DNA of 64,000 nt from Thermohalobaculum sp963700775 (GTDB lineage: Bacteria > Pseudomonadota > Alphaproteobacteria > Rhodobacterales > Rhodobacteraceae). The notes beneath the pieces are model-generated. The model did no database searches. It was not told the DNA's origin and was given only the letters and a program-made list of their open reading frames with translations. How positions within the stretch are numbered: position 1 is the stretch's first letter; each line of letters begins with the position of its first letter. A program made the position numbers and the translations under genes. Of this stretch, positions 45,445-53,877 are shown piece by piece. The stretch is taken from the NCBI GenBank assembly GCA_963700775.1, contig CAVOYU010000001.1, positions 372,001 through 436,000 of the forward strand, given 5' to 3'.

Positions 45445-46530
45445 ATGTTTTCGCGCCGATCACTCATCGCGTCGGGCTTGTCTGTCGCTGCACTTGGAGC
45501 GGTCGGATACGATCGCTGGCCCCGCCTTGGCGGATACCGAGAAGAGTTGGAGCGCCAGCGGCGGCTGCTTTCCGGTGATCCCACGCTTCGGGAAATGGTG
45601 AGGATGTCGACGCTTGCTGCAAACGGCCACAACACTCAACCTTGGAAATTCCGTCTGGACGAGGCGAGGATCAAGATCCTTCCGGACCTTTCGCGCCGGA
45701 CGGAAGTCGTCGATCCCGATGACCATCACCTCTATGTAAGCCTGGGATGTGCCGCCGAGAACCTGGCCATCGCGGCGGGCGCGCATGGTCGGCCTGCGGA
45801 CGTGACGGTCGAAAGCGGGCCGGAGCCGCAAATCGACATAGCGCTGAGCGATGGCCCGCCCCGCGATGACACCCTCTACCGAGCCATCCCTCTCCGGCAG
45901 TCAACCCGGTCTGCCTTTGACGGGCGACCCGTCTCCCGGGACGACATCGATCTCCTGACTGCGGCGGCGCGGCGAGATGGGATCTCGGTCCTGATCCTCA
46001 TCGAACCGAGAGAACGCGAAGCGATCTCGGAGTTTGTCGTCGAGGGAAACAGTGCGCAGATGGATGATCCGGCTTTTGTCGCAGAATTGCGTGACTGGCT
46101 GAGATTCAGTCCCGACAGAGCCATCGCAGACGGAGATGGCTTGTTCAGTGCCTGTTCCGGGAACCCGGTCATGCCGGAATGGATTGGCGGACTTTTCTTT
46201 GACGCGCTTTTCACCAAGGACGCGGAGAACGAAAAGTACCGGGATCAGATCCGGTCATCGGCCGGAGTTGCGGTGTTCATCGGCGATCGGGCCGATCCGT
46301 CGCACTGGATCGGGGTTGGCAGGAGCTTCGAACGCTTCGCACTTCAGGCAACGGCGCTTGGGATCCGGAATGCGCATATCAACCAACCTGTCGAAGTCCC
46401 CTTGGTTCGTTCCGAATTCGCGCAGTGGCTCGGAATGCCCGGTGTTCGGCCCGATCTCGTCGTGCGTTTCGGTCGCGCGCCCGCACTGCCGATGTCGTTG
46501 CGACGACCGGTCGAAGACGTGATCGCCTGA
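45445..46530 (+). CDS. Tat-exported nitroreductase-family protein (Acg-like)
   Basis: A 361-residue protein with a twin-arginine signal (SRRSLIASGLSVAALGAVG, residues 3-21), followed by a nitroreductase-like fold: MVRMSTLAANGHNTQPWKFR, LGCAAENLAIAAGAHG, IPLRQSTRSAFDGRPVSRDD and LRIRNAH-like segments near the end. This pattern fits the Acg (Rv2032) family of FMN-binding proteins that resemble nitroreductases. The start at 45445 puts the Tat motif at the N-terminus. An upstream in-frame ATG at 45370 would place it 25 residues in. Base composition is somewhat lower in GC than the neighbours. Periplasmic flavin-binding function is presumed; the substrate is unknown. Confidence 0.7.
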   Translation: MFSRRSLIASGLSVAALGAVGYDRWPRLGGYREELERQRRLLSGDPTLREMVRMSTLAANGHNTQPWKFRLDEARIKILPDLSRRTEVVDPDDHHLYVSLGCAAENLAIAAGAHGRPADVTVESGPEPQIDIALSDGPPRDDTLYRAIPLRQSTRSAFDGRPVSRDDIDLLTAAARRDGISVLILIEPREREAISEFVVEGNSAQMDDPAFVAELRDWLRFSPDRAIADGDGLFSACSGNPVMPEWIGGLFFDALFTKDAENEKYRDQIRSSAGVAVFIGDRADPSHWIGVGRSFERFALQATALGIRNAHINQPVEVPLVRSEFAQWLGMPGVRPDLVVRFGRAPALPMSLRRPVEDVIA

Positions 46531-46864
46531 AGAAGGACAGGAGCCGCGAATACACTCGCCGCGCCTTCTGACTTCGCGAATGGAGCAGACTATCACGGGC
46601 GGTGAGAAACGAGTCCGGAATACAAGGCAGGGTCGTCATGCAAGCCTCGCCGGAGGTCAGGGCAACCTCAATGCGCTCGCTGGCGTCGATTCCGCGGCCG
46701 CCGGCTCCCCCGCACCGCCGGCCTGTGCGCCGGCTCGGTCCGCATCGCCCTTTGGCAAGAAGCCGCGCCGCTCGCGCCGGCAAAGCCCGTCAGGCGCGGC
46801 GCGGCAAATCGGCGGCAGCGAGATGCCGCATCGGCGACGGTCAGCGTCCGACGCCGATTGCCGC
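46531..46864. other. Intergenic, 334 bp, nothing recognised
   Basis: Convergent spacer between the Acg-like gene and the glutamine amidotransferase gene. It is GC-rich with no conserved frame. No convincing terminator hairpin with a T tract was seen. Confidence 0.5.
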
Positions 46865-47641
46865 CTACCCCGCCCGCGCCGCGCAGGCCTCCCTTGCCGC
46901 CGCCCCGAACGCCGCGAACAGCGCCCGGTTCACCGGGTCCTCGACCGCGTCGTACTCCGCATGCCACTGCACGCCCAGCGCGAAGCTCTGCGCCCCCTCG
47001 ATCGAGATCGCCTCGACCGTGCCGTCCTCGGCATGGCCTTCCAGCACCACCCGCTCGCCCGGCTCCCACACCGCTTGGCCGTGCAGCGAGTTGGTCACCG
47101 CCGCCGTGGTGCCGAACAGGTGGTGGAAGGCCCCGCCCTCGCGGAACTCGACCTTGTGGCGCCTGGCGAAGATGATCTTGTGGTCCTTCTCGCCCTTCGG
47201 CATCCGGTGCCGCATCCGGCCCGGCAGGTCGCCGATCTCCGGGTGCAGCGTGCCGCCGAAGGCCACGTTCATCTCCTGGATGCCGCGGCAGATGCCGAAC
47301 ACGGGCTTACCCGCCTCGATCATCGCCCGCACCAGCGGCAGCACCAGGTTGTCGCGCCCGAGGTCGAAGGGTCCGTGCGCCTCGGTTTCGTCATGGCCGT
47401 AGAAGCTCGGATGCACGTTCGGCCGGGCGCCGGTCAGCACCAGGCCGTCCAGCAGCCCGACCAGCTCGCCGGTGTCGTAGGTCGAGGGCAGCCCCGGCAG
47501 CACCACCGGCAACCCGCCGGCGACCTCAGCCACCGCCTCGGGCGTCCGGTTGCCGCAGATCTGCGCCTCCCAGGCGTCGTCGATCCGGTGCAGGAAGGCG
47601 GTGACGCCGATCACCGGGCGATGGCTGGCGACGCGGCTCAT
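46865..47641 (-). CDS. Class I glutamine amidotransferase-like, PuuD family
   Basis: A 258-residue gamma-glutamyl hydrolase-type amidotransferase. The nucleophile elbow is VFGICRGIQEMNVAFGGTLH, with the catalytic cysteine in GICRG, and the catalytic His-Glu are in LGVQWHAEYD. This is the arrangement of PuuD (gamma-glutamyl-GABA hydrolase) and relatives. The start ATG overlaps the stop of the small lipoprotein gene in ATGA, so it is the last gene of the ferredoxin-lipoprotein-amidotransferase operon. Polyamine degradation is known for PuuD, but no other puu gene is present, so the substrate is open. Confidence 0.82.
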   Translation of the reverse strand: MSRVASHRPVIGVTAFLHRIDDAWEAQICGNRTPEAVAEVAGGLPVVLPGLPSTYDTGELVGLLDGLVLTGARPNVHPSFYGHDETEAHGPFDLGRDNLVLPLVRAMIEAGKPVFGICRGIQEMNVAFGGTLHPEIGDLPGRMRHRMPKGEKDHKIIFARRHKVEFREGGAFHHLFGTTAAVTNSLHGQAVWEPGERVVLEGHAEDGTVEAISIEGAQSFALGVQWHAEYDAVEDPVNRALFAAFGAAAREACAARAG

Positions 47642-47943
47642 GCGCAGTCCATCGCCCTGGCGACGGTCTCCGGGGCGGCATCCTCCGCATGGACTGCGCT
47701 CTCGATCACGCCGTCGCCACTGCCACCCGCGATCATGGTGCGCAGCGCGGCCGCTTCCCATGCGTCGCCGAGGACGCCGTCGCCGTAACGGTCGGTGGCA
47801 TTGGAATAGTAGGCCCAGACAACGCCTTCGCCTTCGGCGGTGACGGGCTCGGCCCCGGCGGGGCCGCCGGGATAATCGCAGGCGGCGGCGAGCGGCGCGA
47901 GGCCCGCCACAGCCAGGAACAGAACCGGGGCCAGCCCCCTCAA
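47638..47943 (-). CDS. Putative small lipoprotein
   Basis: A 101-residue protein starting at a TTG (47943) that overlaps the ferredoxin stop as TTGA. The N-terminus RGLAPVLFLAVAGLAPLAAAC (residues 2-22) is a lipoprotein signal peptide with the lipobox LAAAC, so Cys22 would be lipidated. The mature part has WAYYSNATDRYGDGVLGDAW and a further cysteine near the end. No family recognised. It is translationally coupled on both sides (TTGA and ATGA overlaps), which argues that it is a true gene despite the unusual start. Confidence 0.6.
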   Translation of the reverse strand: MRGLAPVLFLAVAGLAPLAAACDYPGGPAGAEPVTAEGEGVVWAYYSNATDRYGDGVLGDAWEAAALRTMIAGGSGDGVIESAVHAEDAAPETVARAMDCA

Positions 47944-48260
47944 ATCTGCTTCTCCGGCATCTGCACCACCAGCCCGTCGAGCTCCGGCGTCACCTTGACC
48001 TGGCAGGTCAGCCGCGAGCGTTCGTTCGGCTCGAAGGCGAAGTCGAGCATGTCGACCTCCATGTCCTCGCGCGCCGGCAGCTTGCCGATCCAGTCCGGGT
48101 CCACATAGACATGGCAGGTCGAGCAGGCGCAGGCGCCGCCGCAATCGGCATCGATGCCGGGGATGTTGTTGTTCACCGCCCCTTCCATCACCGTCAGCCC
48201 GACCGGGACGTCGACGGTATGGGGGGTGCCGTTGTGCTCGATATAGGTGATCTTCGGCAT
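47940..48260 (-). CDS. Adrenodoxin-type [2Fe-2S] ferredoxin
   Basis: A 106-residue electron carrier. Cluster ligands are the cysteines in DADCGGACACSTCHVYV (spacing C-x5-C-x2-C) and in RLTCQVKV. The N-terminal VTYIE-like beta-grasp strand (KITYIEHNG) and C-terminal VVQMPEKQI fit the vertebrate-type/adrenodoxin ferredoxins (FdxE/PuxB-like) that serve P450s, Rieske oxygenases or Fe-S assembly. It is the first gene of a tightly coupled operon with a lipoprotein and a PuuD-like amidotransferase. No P450 gene is in view. The ferredoxin-NADP+ reductase at 44.2-45.2 kb is a plausible partner. Confidence 0.9.
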   Translation of the reverse strand: MPKITYIEHNGTPHTVDVPVGLTVMEGAVNNNIPGIDADCGGACACSTCHVYVDPDWIGKLPAREDMEVDMLDFAFEPNERSRLTCQVKVTPELDGLVVQMPEKQI

Positions 48261-48309
48261 TCCGCTCGATCCTCGCAGGCATAGGTGCAGGCATAGGTTC
48301 CGGCGCTAT

Positions 48310-49770
48310 CTAGCGCGACTCTCCCGGCGGTGCCAGAGGCGATGCGCCCTCGCCGTCACTCTGCTCCGGCCCGAGCGCCACCGCCAGCGCCGCGCGGCCC
48401 GAGGCGAAGGCCGGCTGCGGCACCGGACCGATACCCGGCACCGCCGCCCGGCGCGAGAGATCGCCCACATGGCGCCAGCCGGCGACGGCGGCGACCGAGC
48501 CGACGGCGACCGCCGCCAGCGCCTGCATCAGCACCGCGCCGCCGATCCCCGCCGACTGGCCGATGACCAGCGCCAGCAGCGGGATCGCCGCCGCGTCGCG
48601 GGTCCAGTTGAAGGCCGCCGACAGCACCGGCCGGCCCAGATTGTTGAAGGCGGCGTTCGAGACGAACAGCGCGCCGGTGAACAGGAACCCGCCCGCGCCC
48701 AGATGGGTGAAGGCCCGCACCACCTCCGCCCCCGCCCCGTCGAGCCCGAAGCCGCTGACGATCAGCCCGGTGGCGAGCCACAGCAATCCCCAGGCTGCCA
48801 GTACCCAGCAGGACGTGAAGATCAGCGCGTCGCGGTAGGTGCTGCGGATCCGCTCCCACTGCCCGGCGCCCCGGTTCTGGCCCAGGATCGGCCCGACCGC
48901 GCCGGAAAGCGCGAAGATCGTCCCGAAGGCCAGCGGCGTCAGCCGACCCACCACCGCCCATCCGGCCACCGCCGCGTCGCCATGGACCGCCACCACCCCG
49001 GTCAGGAACGCATTGCCGAAGGGGGTGGAGAGCTGGGTCGCCACCGCCGGCAGGCCGATGCCCAGGACCGGCCGCGCGTCGGCGAGCACCGCCGCCGCAC
49101 GCGGCCGGCCGATCAGGTCGTGGACCCCCACCGCCATCCGGAGTCCGATCAGCGCGAAGCCGATCCGGGTCAGCAGCAGCGCGACCGCCGCGCCGTCGAC
49201 GCCCATGCCCAGCCCCAGGATCAGCACCGGGTCGACCACCGCCGCGACCGCGCCGCTGGTCAGGGTGCTCCGCATCGCGCGGCGCCCGTCGCCGACAGCA
49301 CGCAGCAGCCCGCCGGACAGCATCCCGATCCCCAGGATCGGCAGCGATGGCAGCGAGATCGCCAGGAACCGCGAGGCGATGGCGTGGGTCTCGCCGGTGG
49401 CGCCGAGGAGCTCCAGCGCCCAGCCCCGCCCCAGCCAGACCGCCGCCGCGGTCAACGCCAGGATGCCGGTCAGCAGCACCAGGCTCGACCCCGCCAGCCG
49501 CCGCGCCGCGGCCGTCTCCCCCGCGCCGATCGCCCGGCTGACCACCGCGCTCGCCGCCACCGCCAGGCCGATCGCCGTCGACACGGTGAAGAACTGCACC
49601 GAGCCCGCGAAACCGACCGCGGCGGCAAGCTCCTTCTGGCCCAGCAGCGAGATGTAGAACAGGTTGAGCGCGTCGACGGCGAAGATCGCCAGCAGCCCGA
49701 CGCCGCCCATGGTGCTCATCACCGCCACATGCCGCATGGTGCTGCCGGTGACGAATTTCGGCTGCGCCAT
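48310..49770 (-). CDS. MATE family efflux transporter
   Basis: A 486-residue inner-membrane multidrug and toxin extrusion protein with about twelve hydrophobic segments in two similar halves. Family signatures include STMGGVGLLAIFAVDALNLF near the N-terminus, GFAGSVQFFTVSTAIGLAVA, and GRLTPLAFGTIFALSGAVGP in the second half. It exports cationic compounds in exchange for Na+ or H+. The gene is the second of a pair: the MFS gene ends 3 bp upstream of its start. The C-terminal tail (PEQSDGEGASPLAPPGESR) is short and polar. Confidence 0.88.
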   Translation of the reverse strand: MAQPKFVTGSTMRHVAVMSTMGGVGLLAIFAVDALNLFYISLLGQKELAAAVGFAGSVQFFTVSTAIGLAVAASAVVSRAIGAGETAAARRLAGSSLVLLTGILALTAAAVWLGRGWALELLGATGETHAIASRFLAISLPSLPILGIGMLSGGLLRAVGDGRRAMRSTLTSGAVAAVVDPVLILGLGMGVDGAAVALLLTRIGFALIGLRMAVGVHDLIGRPRAAAVLADARPVLGIGLPAVATQLSTPFGNAFLTGVVAVHGDAAVAGWAVVGRLTPLAFGTIFALSGAVGPILGQNRGAGQWERIRSTYRDALIFTSCWVLAAWGLLWLATGLIVSGFGLDGAGAEVVRAFTHLGAGGFLFTGALFVSNAAFNNLGRPVLSAAFNWTRDAAAIPLLALVIGQSAGIGGAVLMQALAAVAVGSVAAVAGWRHVGDLSRRAAVPGIGPVPQPAFASGRAALAVALGPEQSDGEGASPLAPPGESR

Positions 49771-49773
49771 CCG

Positions 49774-51006
49774 CTACTCCGCGGCCACCGCGCCGGCGCG
49801 CAACGTGGTCTCGTTGCCGGGCGCCGGGTGGCGCGGCACCAGGCAGGCCAGCGCCAGCGAGCAGAGCGCCAGCGCCGCCGCCAGCCCGTAGACCGCGCCC
49901 GGCGCGGTCAGCCACAGCAGCCCCAGCGGCGCCGGCAGGGTGACGGCGGCGATGTGGTTGATGGTGAACGACACCGCCGCCGTCGGCGCCTGGTCGGCCG
50001 GGTCAGCGATCTTCTGGAAATAGGTCCGGTCCGCGATCGCCAGCGCGAACAGCAGGTGGTCGAGCACGTAGAGCCCCATCGCCAGCACGATCCCCCAGTC
50101 GAAGAAGTAGATTCCGGCATAGAGCGCGAAGACCACGAACAGCCCGGAATACTCGACCGTCAGCGCGACCCGCTCGCCGAAGCGCCGCACCATCCGCCCG
50201 GCGACCGGCGCGAAGAGCATGGTGGCGACGTAGTTGAACAGCATCAGGCCGGTCACCTCGTGCACCGCCAGGCCGAAGCGCTCGACCATCATGAACGGCG
50301 CGAAGACGATGAAGATCTGCCGCCGCGCGCCGCCGATGAACGCCAGCGCGTAGTAGAGCCAGTAGCGCCCGCGCAGGATGAGCCGCTTGTGCTGCACGAC
50401 CGGCCCCTCGAAGCGGGGATAGAGCGCCCAGGCCAGCGCCGTGATCGCCATGCAGGCCCCGCCCGCGGCCCAGTAGACCGCGGCGTAGCTCAGGCCCAGC
50501 CCCTGCCAGGCGGCGATGATCAGCCCGAACACCACCAGCGAGCCGAACGACCCGGCCGAGACGATGTAGCCGATCGCCTGCGGCGCCCGGTCCTTGGCCA
50601 GCCACTGCAACTGCAGCGACTGGTTGATGGTCTCGTAGTAATGGAACCCGACCGAGCTGAGGATGGTGGTCATCATCAGCCCCCAGAAGGTCGGGAAGTT
50701 CGCGGTCAGCGCCGTGAACAGCCCCAGCAGCATGAGCGCCGAATAGGCCACCACCTGCTCGCGCAGCACCAGCAGGATGTAGATCACCAGGAAGGCCAGG
50801 AAGCCGGGGATCTCGCGCGCCACATGCAGGACGCCGATGTCGAAGCCGTCGAAGGCCGCCTTCTCGACCACGAAGTTGTTGAGCAGGGCCATCCAGGTGG
50901 CGAAGGCCAGCGGCGAGGCGACGGCCATCAGCATCAGGAGCGATTCCGGCCGCTGCCAGCGCGGCAGCGCCTGGGCCTCGGCAATGGTCATGGTCCGGAG
51001 CGGCAT
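49774..51006 (-). CDS. MFS transporter
   Basis: A 410-residue major facilitator superfamily protein with about twelve transmembrane segments, such as FLAFLVIYILLVLREQVVAY, FGSLVVFGLIIAAWQGLGLS and YGLAAALALCSLALACLVP. A central cytoplasmic loop carries YPRFEGPVVQHKRLIL. Segment 3 has FPTFWGLMMTTILSSVGFHY. No substrate-specific motif is recognisable. It is the first gene of a two-gene export operon with the MATE gene, which starts 3 bp after its stop. Divergent from the SulP gene, with about 190 bp between. Confidence 0.85.
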   Translation of the reverse strand: MPLRTMTIAEAQALPRWQRPESLLMLMAVASPLAFATWMALLNNFVVEKAAFDGFDIGVLHVAREIPGFLAFLVIYILLVLREQVVAYSALMLLGLFTALTANFPTFWGLMMTTILSSVGFHYYETINQSLQLQWLAKDRAPQAIGYIVSAGSFGSLVVFGLIIAAWQGLGLSYAAVYWAAGGACMAITALAWALYPRFEGPVVQHKRLILRGRYWLYYALAFIGGARRQIFIVFAPFMMVERFGLAVHEVTGLMLFNYVATMLFAPVAGRMVRRFGERVALTVEYSGLFVVFALYAGIYFFDWGIVLAMGLYVLDHLLFALAIADRTYFQKIADPADQAPTAAVSFTINHIAAVTLPAPLGLLWLTAPGAVYGLAAALALCSLALACLVPRHPAPGNETTLRAGAVAAE

Positions 51007-51194
51007 CGCGGGTTCCCTCCCGGCGGCATCTAGCGCGGAACCGCGCCGCGGGCCAGCGGAATTGCGCCGCCCCGGCGGCCGGCGGCGCGCCGCCGCAGGG
51101 CGGCTTCCCGGCAGCTTCTTGCCGGAATCCCTTCCGGCTGCTAACAGCGGGCGACGCGCTCCCGCGGGCGGGCGCGCCCTGGGGCCGCATCACG

Positions 51195-52850
51195 ATGGCT
51201 GCTGCTGCGTTCACCTCCTCGCTCCGGGCGAGATATTTCTCCAACCTCCGCGGCGACCTGTTCGGCGGCCTGACCGCCGCCGTGGTCGCGCTGCCGCTGG
51301 CCCTGGCCTTCGGGGTGGCGAGCGGCGCCGGCGCCATCGCCGGGCTCTACGGCGCCATCGCCGTCGGCTTCTTCGCCGCGCTGCTCGGCGGCACCCCGGC
51401 CCAGGTCTCGGGGCCGACCGGGCCGATGACCGTGGTAATGGCGGCGGTGGTCGCCCAGTATGCCGGCAACCTGGCCGAGGCCTTTGCCATCGTCTTCCTC
51501 GGCGGCGCCGGCCAGGTGGCGCTGGGGCTGGCCCGGGTCGGCCGCTACGTCTCCTACACTCCCTATTCGGTGGTCTCCGGGTTCATGTCGGGCATCGGCG
51601 TGATCATCATGCTGATCCAGACCCTGCCCTTCTTCGGCCTGCCGACCGCCGGCGGCCCGGTCGGATCGATCGAGGCCTGGCCCTCCATCCCGGCCGGCCT
51701 GAATCTCCAGGCGCTGGCGATCGCGGCGGTGAGCCTCGCCATCATGATCTATTGGCCGGCGCGGCTGGCGACCATGGTGCCATCGCCGCTTGCCGCGCTC
51801 TTCGCCGGCACCCTGATGGGCGTGACCATTTTCACCGGCGCCCCGGTGATCGGCGAGGTACCGACCGGCCTCCCGTCGCTGGTCGTTCCGTCCTTCCCGC
51901 TCGCCGACCTGCCGAAGGTGCTTCAGGCGGCCCTGGTGCTGGCGCTGCTCGGCTCGATCGACAGCCTGCTGACCTCGCTGGTAGCGAACTCGATCACCCG
52001 CACCCGGCACAATTCCGACCGCGAGCTGATCGGCCAGGGCATCGGCAACATGGTCGCCGGGCTGATCGGCGGCCTGCCCGGCGCCGGCGCCACCATGCGC
52101 ACGGTGATCAACGTCCGCTCCGGCGGCCGCACGCCGCTCTCGGGGGCGATCCACGCTCTGGTGCTGCTGGCGATCCTGCTCGGCCTCGGTCCGCTCGCCT
52201 CCCACGTGCCCCATGCGGCGCTGGCTGGGATCCTGATGCGGGTCGGATGGACCATCATCGACTGGGGCTATCTGCGCCACATCCGCCACGCGCCCCGGGA
52301 CAAGGTGGTGGTCATGCTGGTGACCCTCGGCCTCACGGTCTTCGTCGACCTGATCACGGCCGTCGCGGTCGGGCTGATCCTCGCCGGCTTCGTGACCGCC
52401 CGCTGGATGGAGCGCGAGGAGATGAAGGGCATCACCCGCATATCCCTCCCGAGCGACGGCGCCGGCGCGCTCTCCGAGGACGAGCGCGCGGCACTGGCGG
52501 CGGCCGGGGGCAATGTCGAGATCGTGCTGCTGCGCGGCAACTTCTCCTACGCCTCGGCCCGCCAGCTCACCCAGACGCTCGGCGGCGCCATCCGCGGCCC
52601 GAAGGCGATCATCCTCGACTTCACCGGCGCGGCCCATGTGGACACCTCCGCCGCCTACGCAATCAAGGAGCTGATCGAGGACGCCGCCTCCGCCAGGGCC
52701 GAGTGCTGGATCTCCGGCCTCTCCGGCGCGGCGCGCCAGACCCTCGACGGCCTCGGTATCCTGGAATTGGTGCCCGCCGGGCGTACCGTCGCCGGGCGCT
52801 CCGAGGCCGTGTCCCGCGCCGCAGCGGCGCATCCCGCCAAAGCGGCCTGA
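51195..52850 (+). CDS. SulP family anion transporter with STAS domain
   Basis: A 551-residue inner-membrane anion transporter. The SulP transmembrane domain (about 15-420) opens with DLFGGLTAAVVALPLALAFG and contains GTPAQVSGPTGPMTVVMAAV, typical of the SLC26/BicA anion-binding helices, and ANSITRTRHNSDRELIGQG. The C-terminal STAS domain spans about 425-540 (VEIVLLRGNFSYASARQLTQ, ILDFTGAAHVDTSAAYAIKE). SulP proteins carry sulfate, bicarbonate or other anions. With two sulfatases and a sulfotransferase in the window, sulfate is attractive, but the sequence does not decide it. A GC hairpin lies between it and rpsD. Confidence 0.88.
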   Translation: MAAAAFTSSLRARYFSNLRGDLFGGLTAAVVALPLALAFGVASGAGAIAGLYGAIAVGFFAALLGGTPAQVSGPTGPMTVVMAAVVAQYAGNLAEAFAIVFLGGAGQVALGLARVGRYVSYTPYSVVSGFMSGIGVIIMLIQTLPFFGLPTAGGPVGSIEAWPSIPAGLNLQALAIAAVSLAIMIYWPARLATMVPSPLAALFAGTLMGVTIFTGAPVIGEVPTGLPSLVVPSFPLADLPKVLQAALVLALLGSIDSLLTSLVANSITRTRHNSDRELIGQGIGNMVAGLIGGLPGAGATMRTVINVRSGGRTPLSGAIHALVLLAILLGLGPLASHVPHAALAGILMRVGWTIIDWGYLRHIRHAPRDKVVVMLVTLGLTVFVDLITAVAVGLILAGFVTARWMEREEMKGITRISLPSDGAGALSEDERAALAAAGGNVEIVLLRGNFSYASARQLTQTLGGAIRGPKAIILDFTGAAHVDTSAAYAIKELIEDAASARAECWISGLSGAARQTLDGLGILELVPAGRTVAGRSEAVSRAAAAHPAKAA

Positions 52851-52891
52851 CGCCGGGGACCGCCGGCGCGCCCGCCCGCAGCGCGAACGCA

Positions 52892-52918
52892 AAGGGCCGG
52901 CCCGAAGGCCGGCCCCGA
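52892..52918 (-). terminator. Terminator downstream of rpsD
   Basis: GGGCCGGCC (52895-52903) pairs with GGCCGGCCC (52908-52916) around a CGAA tetraloop. On the minus strand it is followed by TTTGCGTT. It sits between the convergent sulP and rpsD genes and may serve both. Confidence 0.75.
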
Positions 52919-52941
52919 TCGGGTCCGCGACTGCCGGCGGA

Positions 52942-53565
52942 TCAGCCGTTCTTCGCGTAGTACTCGACCACCAGATGCGGCTCCATCTGGACCGCATAGG
53001 GCACGTCGCCGAGCGAGGGCTGGCGCACATAGGTGGCGGTGAACTTGTTGTGGTCGGCCTCGATGTATTCGGGCACGTCGCGCTCGCCGGACTGCATCGC
53101 CTCCAGCACCAGCGCCATCTGCTTGGCCTTCTCCGAGAGGGTGATCACGTCGCCCTCCTTGACCCGGTAGCTCGGGATGTTGACCCGGCGCCCGTTCACC
53201 TGCACATGGCCGTGGTTCACGAACTGGCGGGCGGCGAACATGGTCGGCACGAACTTGGCCCGGTAGACCACCGCGTCGAGCCGCCGCTCCAGCAGACCGA
53301 CCAGCATCTCGCCCGAGTCGCCCTTGGTCCGGATCGCGTCGGCATAGATGCGGCGGAACTGCTTTTCGGTCAGGTCGCCGTAGAAGCCCTTCAGCTTCTG
53401 CTTGGCGCGCAGCTGCAGGCCGAAGTCCGACATCTTGCCCTTGCGGCGCTGGCCGTGCTGGCCGGGGCCGTACTCGCGCCGGTTCACCGGGCTCTTCGGA
53501 CGGCCCCAGATGTTCTCGCCCATGCGGCGGTCGATCTTGTACTTCGAGGAAGTGCGCTTGGTCAC
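52942..53565 (-). CDS. rpsD: 30S ribosomal protein S4
   Basis: A 207-residue primary 16S rRNA-binding protein that nucleates assembly of the 30S body. TKRTSSKYKIDRRMGENIWG begins the protein. The S4 RNA-binding domain is LLERRLDAVVYRAKFVPTMF to HVQVNGRRVNIPSYRVKEGD. The C-terminus PHLVVEYYAKNG is typical of alphaproteobacteria. The start is the GTG at 53565, supported by AAAGGAGA just upstream. The 312 bp upstream probably hold its promoter. It is a stand-alone gene here, as usual in alphaproteobacteria, with a terminator at 52892-52918. Confidence 0.97.
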   Translation of the reverse strand: MTKRTSSKYKIDRRMGENIWGRPKSPVNRREYGPGQHGQRRKGKMSDFGLQLRAKQKLKGFYGDLTEKQFRRIYADAIRTKGDSGEMLVGLLERRLDAVVYRAKFVPTMFAARQFVNHGHVQVNGRRVNIPSYRVKEGDVITLSEKAKQMALVLEAMQSGERDVPEYIEADHNKFTATYVRQPSLGDVPYAVQMEPHLVVEYYAKNG

Positions 53566-53877
53566 TTGCCCGTCTCCTTTCGCTTCAAATGTTGCGGGCG
53601 GCCTCCTTTCCCTCGGGCTTTCGCCTCCGGGCGACAGGGTTCCGATTGCTCGGTCCGCGGGCGCCATAAGTCACAACCGCCCGAACGGGCGGCTGCGGGT
53701 GAGGGTCATACGCGGGCGAAACTTGATTGTCAAACCCCGCGAGGCTGCCGCCGGGCCGCTTCCGGTTCCCCATGGCTGCAAGCCGCCCCGTGGCCTATGA
53801 TTAACCCGCTGATCTGCGATGGCGCATAGAGTTTCCGGGTCCGCAAGGGCCGACCGTCAGACTGCCACGGAGGGCGG
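53566..53877. other. Divergent spacer upstream of rpsD, 312 bp
   Basis: No gene seen. It contains the leader and promoter region for rpsD (minus) and for the flavin monooxygenase (plus). A GGGCGG/CCGCCC-type inverted stretch lies near 53680-53697 (CCGCCCGAACGGGCGG), which could be a short operator or leader hairpin. Confidence 0.45.
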
